Origin: CAYGTO01 sp964352815
GTDB lineage: Bacteria > Pseudomonadota > Alphaproteobacteria > Rickettsiales > UBA3002
Direction of reading: 5' to 3'
DNA length: 64,000 bases
NCBI GenBank assembly: GCA_964352815.1
Contig: CAYGTO010000003.1
Coordinates: 1-64,000, forward strand
Positions 50,052 to 57,260 of this stretch are shown here, one piece after another; positions within the stretch are counted from its first letter, which is position 1, and each line of letters opens with the position of its first letter. A program made the position numbers and the translations under genes. The notes below the pieces were generated by a model, which did not search any database, was not told the origin of the DNA, and saw only the letters and a list, made by a program, of their open reading frames with translations.

Positions 50052-50103
50052 TCGTGTTGATTTAACCAAATTGCGGACACGTAAAATAACCGGCTAAAGA
50101 GGA
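50052..50103 (+). ncRNA. SAM-II riboswitch upstream of metY
   Basis: 52 nt aligning base for base in length with the crystallised SAM-II aptamer. P1 CGTGT pairs with ACACG, the invariant loop TGATTTAACC is present, ATTGC follows, and the 3' pseudoknot strand is GGCTAAAGAGG. Compared with the known aptamer, P1 changes on both sides keep pairing. SAM-II senses S-adenosylmethionine and is typical of alphaproteobacterial metA/metY/metZ genes. Unusually, no start codon follows at the normal short distance: metY begins 241 nt downstream beyond a long hairpin and repeats. Confidence 0.92.
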
Positions 50104-50131
50104 ACTTCCAGACACCTGTTCTCCTTTAGCC
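50092..50131 (+). promoter_or_regulatory. hairpin competing with the SAM-II pseudoknot
   Basis: GGCTAAAGAGGAAC (50092-50105) can pair with GTTCTCCTTTAGCC (50118-50131). The left arm is the 3' strand of the SAM-II pseudoknot, so the two folds exclude each other. The right arm contains TTCTCCTT, an exact complement of the metY ribosome site AAGGAGAA (50334-50341). No T run follows. Confidence 0.6.
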
Positions 50132-50164
50132 ATATGTAAACTGCTAAAACGGATGGCGTTTGTT

Positions 50165-50330
50165 GTCATTCCAACGGTGAGCATGCAGTAGCATGCGAGT
50201 CCATGGAATCCACAACAGCCAAATGTCAGGAGACATTTGGCGTCAGAAAAAATCTCCTGATTTTTTCTTCCTGGATTGCCTGCGACTCATGGTCTTCTGA
50301 CCATTCGCGCGTGGCAATGACAGCGATCGT
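50165..50330. repeat. hairpin repeats between the riboswitch and metY
   Basis: Tandem hairpins: GCATGC-AGTA-GCATGC (50181-50196), GCCAAATGTC-AGGA-GACATTTGGC (50218-50241, perfect), AGAAAAAATC-TCCT-GATTTTTTCT (50245-50268, perfect) and ATGGTC-TTCT-GACCAT (50289-50304), inside a TTGTCATTCC...GGCAATGACAG repeat. Confidence 0.85.
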
Positions 50331-50344
50331 CGTAAGGAGAAACC

Positions 50345-51655
50345 ATGTCTGATCTACCCACCAACCTACACCCCGAAACCCTGGCCGTGCGCGCGGGCGC
50401 TAAGCCTGACCCAGCGACTGGCGCGGCGCAAACGCCGATCTATCAGAGCGCGAGCTTTGTGTTTGAGGATACCGATCACGCGGCGCGGCTGTTTAGCCTG
50501 CAGGAGTTCGGCAATATCTATTCGCGCCTGACTAACCCCACCGTCGGTGCGCTACAAGATCGCGTGGCAGCGCTCGAAGGCGGCGTCGGCGCGGTGGCCA
50601 CGGCCTCGGGTCATGCGGCGCAGCTCACCGCCTTCTTCAACCTGCTCCAGCCCGGCGATAATATCGTCGCCTCGAACAAGCTCTATGGCGGCTCAATCAC
50701 TCAGCTCAGCAAGAGTTTCAAGCAGTTCGGCTGGGAGGCGAAATTCGCCGATATTACTGATCCCGAAAGTTTCAAACCGCTGATCGATGCGAACACCAAA
50801 GCGCTCTATGCCGAGACGCTTTCGAACCCTGAAGGCACGGTCGCAGACATTGAAGCGCTCGCAAAAATCGCCCATGAGGCAGGGATTCCGCTGATTGTCG
50901 ATAATACGATTGCAACGCCCTTCCTGTGTAAGCCAATCGAATGGGGCGCGGATATTGTGATTCTCTCGACAACGAAATATCTAACTGGGAATGGCTCGAC
51001 CATTGGCGGCATCATTGTCGATTCCGGGAAATTTGACTGGGCACAGAATGATAAATTCCCGCTGCTCGCAAAGCCCGATGATTCCTATCACGGCCTGACC
51101 TTCACCGAGAGTTTCGGCAACCTCGCTTTCTTCGTGCGCACCATCGCGGTGGGCTTGCGTGATTTGGGCGCATGCCAGTCGCCATTCAATGCATTCCTCA
51201 CGCTGACCGCACTGGAGACACTGCATTTACGCATCGAACGCCATAGCCAAAGCGCGCTGAAAATCGCAGAATATTTAGCGAATCATCCGGCCGTTGCCGA
51301 GGTCACCCACCCTGCCCTGCATGAGAATGAAAACAAGAAGCGCCTCGAGAAATATTTCCCCAAAGGCGCGAGCGGCCTGTTTGCGATCAAGCTCAAAGCG
51401 GGGTATGAGGCCGGCAAAGCGCTGGTGGAAAACACGCAGCTCTTTTTGCATTTGGCGAATCTCGGCGATTCACGCTCGCTGATTGTGCATCCGGCATCGA
51501 CGTCACACTCACAGCTCACTGACGCGCAAAAAGAAGCGGCTGGCGTGGGGCCAGACGTGGTGCGTTTGTCGATCGGGCTGGAGCATCCGGATGATTTGAT
51601 TGCTGATTTAGAGCAGGCACTTGCGGCGGTTTCAGAAACCAAAGCTGCAGCCTAG
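50345..51655 (+). CDS. metY: O-acetylhomoserine sulfhydrylase
   Basis: 436-residue PLP enzyme of the Cys/Met metabolism family, MetY type: makes homocysteine from O-acetylhomoserine and sulfide. Start HPETLAVRAGAKPDPATGAAQTPIYQSASFVF, cofactor contacts YSRLTNPTVGALQDRVAALEGG and the PLP lysine in VILSTTKYLTGNGSTIGG (near residue 210). The ~430-residue length and SFGNLAFFVRTIAVGLRDLGA separate it from cystathionine synthase. A perfect site AAGGAGAA precedes ATG 50345. metA of the acetyl type follows, matching the substrate. Likely SAM-repressed through the upstream riboswitch. Confidence 0.95.
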   Translation: MSDLPTNLHPETLAVRAGAKPDPATGAAQTPIYQSASFVFEDTDHAARLFSLQEFGNIYSRLTNPTVGALQDRVAALEGGVGAVATASGHAAQLTAFFNLLQPGDNIVASNKLYGGSITQLSKSFKQFGWEAKFADITDPESFKPLIDANTKALYAETLSNPEGTVADIEALAKIAHEAGIPLIVDNTIATPFLCKPIEWGADIVILSTTKYLTGNGSTIGGIIVDSGKFDWAQNDKFPLLAKPDDSYHGLTFTESFGNLAFFVRTIAVGLRDLGACQSPFNAFLTLTALETLHLRIERHSQSALKIAEYLANHPAVAEVTHPALHENENKKRLEKYFPKGASGLFAIKLKAGYEAGKALVENTQLFLHLANLGDSRSLIVHPASTSHSQLTDAQKEAAGVGPDVVRLSIGLEHPDDLIADLEQALAAVSETKAAA

Positions 51656-51678
51656 AGGGACCCGCTGTTTAACATAGA

Positions 51679-51758
51679 GCGCAGCCAGTAGGCGAAGCCC
51701 TTTAGTGCGCGTAAGCGCTTAGGCTCATCGCGAGACCAGACGGTCGAGCGGGAGCGAT
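51679..51758 (-). repeat. R1 repeat between metY and metA
   Basis: Reverse copy of the 171-245 repeat: GCC-AGTA-GGC, CCTTTAGTGCGCG, TTAGGCTCATCGCGA, then GACC-AGAC-GGTC. Its end (GAGCGGGAGCG) is the only purine-rich sequence before the metA start. Confidence 0.75.
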
Positions 51759-51768
51759 TGAGAGAACC

Positions 51769-52719
51769 ATGCCCATCTTGCTCGACCCCGCATTGCCCAT
51801 CGCAGAGATTCTGCGCGAAGAGGGATATGATGTGCGCCCCGCCGGCAGTATGGGGGAGCGGATTCGCATTGGCTTGCTGAACTTAATGCCCAACAAGGAG
51901 ACCACGGAAGAACATTTCGCGCGGGTACTCACCCATCCAACCAAGTCAGTGCAGATGGTGCCGCTGCGGCTGCAACATCATGCCTATACGAAAATTGATC
52001 CAGAACATCTGCAACAATTCTATGTGCCATGGTGCGAGGCACTCTCGCAGCTGGATGCGGTGATTGTTACGGGGGCGCCGGTCGAACAGCTTCCCTATGA
52101 GGAGGTCGGCTATATTGAGGAGCTGAGAGAGTGTTTCGATGCGCTGGAAGCGCAGACCATTCCCAGCCTCTTCATCTGCTGGGGAGCGCAAGCCGCGCTG
52201 CATCATTTTTGTGGCTTAGAAAAAGCCGTGCTGCCACAGAAACTGCTCGGGCTGTATGAGCATCAGGCGGTGGCTAACGACCCTATCTTTCGTCACCTCC
52301 CGCCCACATTTGCCATCCCCGTCGCGCGGCGCACTGCGATCCCAGATGATGAACTTCGGAGCCATCCTGAGCTGCGCGTGATTTGCGACTCGCTGCAATC
52401 AGGGGTGAGCGCATTGGCGCATCATACATTGCCGCATGTCTATATGTTCAACCATTTTGAATATACATCGGAAACCATTGGCCACGAATATTTGCGCGAT
52501 TGGCGCGCAGGAATCGATACCAGTTTTCCCTATAATTATTACAGGAATGAAGAAACGCTGAGTATCCCGCCGCATCATTGGCGCCCCCATGCGGAAGCGT
52601 TCTTTTCGTGTTGGATCGATCATGCGGCGGATGCACCGAGTGAAGAAAAAGACGTTGATCTGTGCCATCACAATATAACAGCAAGGCCCTCTTTCGAGAT
52701 ATCGCAATTGGAAAGTTAG
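51769..52719 (+). CDS. metA: homoserine O-acetyltransferase (MetA type)
   Basis: 316-residue MetA-family acyltransferase activating homoserine for methionine synthesis. Catalytic cysteine in LFICWGAQAALHH near residue 142; catalytic histidine in YMFNHFEYTSETIGHEYLRDW near residue 235. The acyl-CoA-selecting position reads VTGAPVEQLPYEEV, i.e. Glu where succinyl-specific E. coli MetA has Gly, so acetyl-CoA is expected. This fits the neighbouring MetY, which uses O-acetylhomoserine. The start is preceded by a repeat with a weak site. It converges with the His/Cys-rich gene with overlapping stops. Confidence 0.93.
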   Translation: MPILLDPALPIAEILREEGYDVRPAGSMGERIRIGLLNLMPNKETTEEHFARVLTHPTKSVQMVPLRLQHHAYTKIDPEHLQQFYVPWCEALSQLDAVIVTGAPVEQLPYEEVGYIEELRECFDALEAQTIPSLFICWGAQAALHHFCGLEKAVLPQKLLGLYEHQAVANDPIFRHLPPTFAIPVARRTAIPDDELRSHPELRVICDSLQSGVSALAHHTLPHVYMFNHFEYTSETIGHEYLRDWRAGIDTSFPYNYYRNEETLSIPPHHWRPHAEAFFSCWIDHAADAPSEEKDVDLCHHNITARPSFEISQLES

Positions 52720-53660
52720 GCTGCGCTTTGCGTGACCGCGAGCGGGCGCATAGTGCCCTGATGCTCATGCGTATTGACAGAGGGTTTGGGCTCCGCAACG
52801 TGCTGGTGATGGCCGCGCTCAATCGCACGATCCACGGTTTCTTTATCGATGCCAAAAAGCGCACTAATGCCATACGTCGCCGGGTAATAAACGGTTTGGC
52901 TCGCCCAGCTATCCCATTGCTTTGCTTTATCTGGGAACAATGCACGTGCGCCAAGCAGTACAACACTGCTCATAATTTTTCCATTAATCGTATGGAACAC
53001 ATTTCCACGCCAGCGTTTTCCGAATGATTCTTTCGGAGGATGCCGGTGGTGGTGAGCATGCGCTTTACTTGCGCAACCGCTACCATGCACGCTACCGCAT
53101 GTGCTTCCCTTAGCTTCTTTTTCATGATCCCCATCACAATGATCGTGAATTCCCATTGCGGTCACAAACAATGCTGAAATTGGAAGTGAGTAGACAGTCC
53201 ATAAGAACGCATGCGGCAGGTGGCTCACCTCATGCTTATAAAGCTCAGTCGCATAGGCTCGCGTTTCAGGATCCCATGAAGATTTACCATGGTCTTTCGC
53301 CCACTGGCGCGCCGCACTATCAGCGCCACCTTTAAACGCCCACCCCGCCGTATATTCAAGACCGCCTTCAAGGGCACGCATAAAGCCTGGGACATATTGC
53401 TGCGTCGCAATGGTCGGTAAGACCGCCGCCACATCGCCAAGCACCTCACCTTTTAGCCAATCGGTCCAATGATGTTGATGACCGCAACCAATGCGGAAAA
53501 AGCGCTCACTAAACCACGAGCCTGCAGGTGACCCACCAAGCAGATCGAGCGTCGCACAACTCACCGCATGGTTAATCGTATAGGCGATATCCTCCGCCTG
53601 TTGCTCAGGCGTTTTGTCGCGTTCTTTATCGATCGCTTTCTGTACGTAATTTGGCCGCAT
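52716..53660 (-). CDS. hypothetical His/Cys-rich protein, 314 aa
   Basis: 314-residue protein with no recognised family. It contains several His/Cys clusters suited to metal binding: CGHQHHW near residue 70, HDHCDGDHEKEAKGSTCGSVHGSGC near 175-200, and HAHHHRHPPKE. Two hydrophobic helices (AFLWTVYSLPISALFVTAMG; IMSSVVLLGARALF) suggest membrane association. The second shares LGARALF with the 12261 protein. ATG 53660 follows AAGGAA; the frame extends to 53711 without a site. It converges on metA with overlapping stop codons. No convincing Pho box is on its strand, although one lies on the other strand at 53731. Function unknown. Confidence 0.72.
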   Translation of the reverse strand: MRPNYVQKAIDKERDKTPEQQAEDIAYTINHAVSCATLDLLGGSPAGSWFSERFFRIGCGHQHHWTDWLKGEVLGDVAAVLPTIATQQYVPGFMRALEGGLEYTAGWAFKGGADSAARQWAKDHGKSSWDPETRAYATELYKHEVSHLPHAFLWTVYSLPISALFVTAMGIHDHCDGDHEKEAKGSTCGSVHGSGCASKAHAHHHRHPPKESFGKRWRGNVFHTINGKIMSSVVLLGARALFPDKAKQWDSWASQTVYYPATYGISALFGIDKETVDRAIERGHHQHVAEPKPSVNTHEHQGTMRPLAVTQSAA

Positions 53661-53730
53661 AGGTTCCTTACATTTCTGCAATAGACCATTATGGCAGCGA
53701 AAAGGTAGCATGACTAGGGGGTTAGAGGAA

Positions 53731-53748
53731 ATGTCATGAAATCTTCAC
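53731..53748 (+). promoter_or_regulatory. weak candidate Pho box upstream of the pirin gene
   Basis: ATGTCATGAAATCTTCAC has the 7-4-7 layout. A CATATT -10 candidate begins 25 nt further (53774), off the spacing seen at the better boxes. Confidence 0.4.
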
Positions 53749-53810
53749 ATTCCTTGTTTTCACCAAAACTTGCCATATTTTTAGAGAAAGAAACAAATTT
53801 AGGAGATCAT

Positions 53811-54500
53811 ATGATCACTCCCTACCCTTACAATGAACTTGGCCACGCGCATCATGGCTGGCTCGACACGCGGCACCATTTCAGTTTCGCGAGTTACCAC
53901 AACCCTGCTCGCATGGGCTTTGGCTCGTTGCGCGTCATCAATGACGACATCATTGCGGCGGGCACGGGCTTTGGCATGCACCCACATCGCGATATGGAGA
54001 TCATCACCTATGTGCGCAAAGGCGCGATCACCCATCAGGATAATCAAGGCAACCAAGGCCGCACTGAAGCGGGCGATGTACAAGTGATGAGCGCCGGCAG
54101 CGGCATCATGCATTCGGAATATAATCACGAAGATGATGACACGGTGATCTATCAAATATGGATCGAGCCGAACCAACATGGGGTTGCGCCGCGCTGGGAT
54201 GCGCGCGAATTCCCTAAGGAAGCGAGCAACCAACTCACCCTGCTCGTCTCGGGTGATGGCAGGGCGCCGCTTCAGATTCATCAAGATGCCTATCTCTATG
54301 CCGGCACCCTCGCAGCGGGCAGCGAACTGACGCAAGCGATCACGCATCAGGCGTATCTTTTGGTCTCCGACGGCAGTGTGACGCTCGACGGCCATACGCT
54401 GAACAAAGGCGATGGCGCAGAAATCACGGATGTGGATCGGGTGAACCTTACCGCAAATAGCGACGCAGAATTGCTGCTGATTGATGTGCCGGCGGCATAA
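53811..54500 (+). CDS. pirin-family cupin protein
   Basis: 229-residue bicupin of the pirin (YhhW/quercetinase-like) family. The metal site is in FGMHPHRDMEIITYVRKGAITHQDNQGN, with further ligands in SAGSGIMHSEYNH (two His and a Glu near residues 100-110). It starts with WLDTRHHFSFASYHNPARMGFGSLRVINDD, characteristic of the family. AGGAG precedes ATG 53811; the frame from 53736 lies over a possible Pho box. Known relatives have quercetinase activity in vitro; the natural role is unclear. Confidence 0.92.
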   Translation: MITPYPYNELGHAHHGWLDTRHHFSFASYHNPARMGFGSLRVINDDIIAAGTGFGMHPHRDMEIITYVRKGAITHQDNQGNQGRTEAGDVQVMSAGSGIMHSEYNHEDDDTVIYQIWIEPNQHGVAPRWDAREFPKEASNQLTLLVSGDGRAPLQIHQDAYLYAGTLAAGSELTQAITHQAYLLVSDGSVTLDGHTLNKGDGAEITDVDRVNLTANSDAELLLIDVPAA

Positions 54501-54671
54501 CAATACCTAAGAGCCTGAAAGCGTTAGAGATGGCTGCTACTTAAAGATAGTGATACTGCATCTGCAGCTAATGATTTTACTTTGAAGGCCGGCCTGTTGG
54601 AAATAGCTGGGTCTCAGCTACGCATCGAATGGCGCCTCGATACACTCGGCTTATTCTCTGCAAGCTTCTCC

Positions 54672-54716
54672 CATCACCATCATAAATAAGCTTACTAAGC
54701 TTTTTTATGATGGTGA
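54672..54716 (-). other. long hairpin overlapping the tRNA-Lys 3' end
   Basis: TCACCATCATAAA and TTTATGATGGTGA form a perfect 13-bp inverted repeat around AAGCTTACTAAGCTT. The second arm includes the complement of the encoded CCA of tRNA-Lys, so the pre-tRNA trailer could pair with the mature 3' end. Confidence 0.75.
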
Positions 54717-54786
54717 TCCCGACAGGATTCGAACCTGTGACCCTCTGATTAAAAGTCAGATGCTCTACCAACTGAGCTACGGGATC
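54711..54786 (-). tRNA. tRNA-Lys (TTT anticodon)
   Basis: 76-nt tRNA on the minus strand with encoded CCA. Acceptor GATCCCG/CGGGATC, D arm AGCTCAGTTGGTAGAGC, anticodon stem TCTGA/TCAGA with loop CTTTTAA (TTT), T arm around GTTCGAATC all pair. Confidence 0.97.
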
Positions 54787-54961
54787 ACGCTGCGGCACGC
54801 CGCGTGGAAGCATGAACATACGCAAATGCGCTGTTTTGTCAATGGCATCACCTAAGATTTTCTAATTTAGAATTATTTTAATTTCAAGCGAAACCATTCA
54901 CCGGTTTTTGGCGAGTTTCTGCACTATGCGCATTGCTGCAACGCGTCAAAACCCCCTGATT

Positions 54962-55007
54962 TCTTCACATAAGCGTCACACACATCACGTGCTCCCTAGG
55001 GTACAGT
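54962..55007 (+). promoter_or_regulatory. Pho box and -10 for the 55053 gene
   Basis: TCTTCACATAAGCGTCAC (54962-54979), a 22-nt spacer, then TACAGT (55002-55007). Confidence 0.75.
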
Positions 55008-55052
55008 GGTGGGATTAGCGTACATATAACCATTTAAAATTAAGAGAATACT

Positions 55053-57116
55053 ATGACCGACATACCCTCACCGAGCCCAATGGAATTTGATACATGGATC
55101 TACGCGATGGAGGCGTACCGGGCGAATATTGCGGGTGAAGAATCGCCGTTAGAAGACGCCTTTGGTAAAGCGTTTTATGCCAATAAAAGAACCGGTTTAT
55201 CACTCAACAAAGCGTTTAATAGAGCAATCACAGATGCAGAAGCCAACTTCACCGGCGAAGACCACGCGCTCTATGACACGATGCAAAGCCTTATGCTCGA
55301 ATTTTATAATGTCATCATGGGCAACCAGAACCCCTACTCCAATCTGTTTCGCGTCTGGGTGATGCATGATGGCGGCGCGAAATGGCTTACACCTGACGCC
55401 TACAAAAATACAGACGGTTCGCCTAAAGACTTAGATCAACTGCGCATCGAAATCAGCCGCGATGTCGGCGAACGGATGCTCACGCGGCATCAGGAGTTAT
55501 GTGAGGAGGAGCCTGATCTGTTCAAGCATCCGCATAGCGTGCAAATGGACGAAAATGACGGCAAACCGTTCTACCTCGTACAAACCGAAGACGGCCAACA
55601 CACGCCTATCACCGAAGATCAATTGGTCGCACTCGTGCGCAAAGAAAATGGCCCCCATGTCGTGATGACCGGAAACCATTGCTGGCTCGAAGAGATCGCC
55701 CCTGATGTTACGATGGCCACGCAAGATATTGAGCGGCTCGTACAATATGCCACGGGAAACGTCGATGCGGAGAAGCTGGATAGGGTGAGAGACGAGAAAG
55801 CCCTTATCCCCATGCATAAAAATGAGGGCTTCGCCTTCGCGGATGGATCAGGTGCTTTAGACCAGCTCACACAGCGAGACAGCCTTCTGGTCACGCTGTG
55901 CTACACGAAGGAAAATAACTTCCTAAACCTAGCAGCGCTGTTTGAGCGCCTTGCTGACATTCGCACACATGTGGATGCGCCGCTTGAAGACACGTTCGAG
56001 AGAGGTTCCCCAGCGAGCCAGCAATGGGTGTCGACCGTGTTGAAAATTGCAGCGATGAATCCAGATGATGTGCAGATGCCAAACGGCGAAGGGAAACCGA
56101 ATTTCACCAAAGACGGTAAGCCGATTGAACTCAGACCAGATGCACCGGAGCGCATCAAAGACCTCATCTGTTACGCCTTCAGCCAAGGCGGCAATTCGAT
56201 GCGCGATGCCATGCGCTTGCTCGTGCACACGCTGCATTCTGAGCAAGTCACCCCGCCGGAAGGAAAAGAGCGCGTCGCTTTTGGTCGCGAGTTTTTGCCA
56301 AATATCGCGATGGCCGTTGCCGGGCTGAACGAAACACCGATGCTTGAATATTATGCCGATTCCGGCGCACATGTCGCCCTGATCACCAAAAATGGTGATA
56401 AAATCGCGCCGGCCCATCCTGACGCGATGCAGAATACTACGCGCGTCAATCCGCTGCTGGTCATTGACGGGAACGTGCACCATCCCGCTCACATCGTGAC
56501 CGCGATCCTACGCGACATTCGAACGCGTGCGCGGATGATGAGTCATTTCGCACCGCTGGTAGGCAGTGCATCCGTCGCCACCGTTGATTTCGGAAAGGGC
56601 GGCGGGTTAGAATTCGAGCTCGGCCCAACCACCCATGAATCAGATTTCAACATCGCAAAAGACTCCTTCCTTGCTGAGCTAAAAGCACACGGCATCGAGG
56701 CTAGCATTAAACCCACCGGCACGAGCGAGCTCGGCCGCAAAGCCTATGAACTCAACGCCGACGGCCTGTTCACCAACAAAAAAACCTTCAACACCATCGC
56801 TTCCGTCATCGCCAGACACGACGTCGCGAAACCGCAACAGATGGTGTTCAACGAAATCGGTTTGCTCGCGCTCAGAGTGCTGGAAAAGCAGGTTGCGCAA
56901 GGTGAAGACATGCATGAAGTCGGTTCCAAAATTGATAAGCTCTACAAAGGGATGAATCAACGTGGCCGAATCACGCGTGAAGAAATTCATGATATTCTTG
57001 GCGTTAATGGTACGCCAGCAGCCGGTAGCGACGCCCCAAGAGCGCCGGGTACCGCCGCGCTTCAAGACATCACCGCCTCACCAATGATCGAAGAGCAGCC
57101 GCAGCTCGCGATGTAA
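55053..57116 (+). CDS. Pho-box-controlled large hypothetical protein, 687 aa
   Basis: Largest unknown protein in the window. Soluble, with no signal peptide or membrane span and no recognised domain. The N-terminal third is helical and acidic (MEFDTWIYAMEAYRANIAGEESPLEDAFGKAFYANKRTG). The middle contains a cysteine/histidine pair in TGNHCWLEEIAPD and a well-packed region (LICYAFSQGGNSMRDAMRLLVHTLHSEQ). The last 100 residues include VIARHDVAKPQQMVFNEIGLLALRVLEKQVAQG and a Pro/Ala-rich, probably flexible tail. AAGAGAA precedes ATG 55053. A Pho box lies upstream. Size, solubility, lack of homology and regulation resemble secreted effectors, but this is inference. Confidence 0.75.
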   Translation: MTDIPSPSPMEFDTWIYAMEAYRANIAGEESPLEDAFGKAFYANKRTGLSLNKAFNRAITDAEANFTGEDHALYDTMQSLMLEFYNVIMGNQNPYSNLFRVWVMHDGGAKWLTPDAYKNTDGSPKDLDQLRIEISRDVGERMLTRHQELCEEEPDLFKHPHSVQMDENDGKPFYLVQTEDGQHTPITEDQLVALVRKENGPHVVMTGNHCWLEEIAPDVTMATQDIERLVQYATGNVDAEKLDRVRDEKALIPMHKNEGFAFADGSGALDQLTQRDSLLVTLCYTKENNFLNLAALFERLADIRTHVDAPLEDTFERGSPASQQWVSTVLKIAAMNPDDVQMPNGEGKPNFTKDGKPIELRPDAPERIKDLICYAFSQGGNSMRDAMRLLVHTLHSEQVTPPEGKERVAFGREFLPNIAMAVAGLNETPMLEYYADSGAHVALITKNGDKIAPAHPDAMQNTTRVNPLLVIDGNVHHPAHIVTAILRDIRTRARMMSHFAPLVGSASVATVDFGKGGGLEFELGPTTHESDFNIAKDSFLAELKAHGIEASIKPTGTSELGRKAYELNADGLFTNKKTFNTIASVIARHDVAKPQQMVFNEIGLLALRVLEKQVAQGEDMHEVGSKIDKLYKGMNQRGRITREEIHDILGVNGTPAAGSDAPRAPGTAALQDITASPMIEEQPQLAM

Positions 57117-57135
57117 TAGTTCATAGTCACGAACG

Positions 57136-57248
57136 AGGTCAGCAGACCGAGCCTTTAGTGCGGTGAGAGCGCCAAAAAATGATTAAATATCATTTTTAGC
57201 TCGAACGCGCTTAGGCTCATCGTGCGAAACAGTAGTGCAGCACGGTAG
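57136..57248 (-). repeat. R1 repeat interrupted by a TAAAT-loop hairpin
   Basis: R1 sequence (GGTC-AGCA-GACC at 57137-57148, CCTTTAGTGCG, then CGCTTAGGCTCATCG) is split by a perfect 9-bp hairpin AAAAATGAT-TAAAT-ATCATTTTT (57175-57197), showing one element nested in another. Confidence 0.8.
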
Positions 57249-57260
57249 CGAATGTAAAAA

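Noticed and set aside
49308..50344. Possible CRISPR array in the repeat-rich gap
   Set aside because: Repeats are of different kinds, irregularly spaced and palindromic without constant-length spacers; no cas genes are in the window.
51702..51944. Minus ORF ending in APARPSGLAMSLSA
   Set aside because: Same peptide as the start of the resB open frame because both read R1; not a gene, but used as evidence for the repeat.
54862..54882. ATTTAGAATTATTTTAA as a third Irr box
   Set aside because: The right arm departs at several positions from TTCTAAA and it is far from a start codon in AT-rich sequence; not convincing beside the sdh copies.
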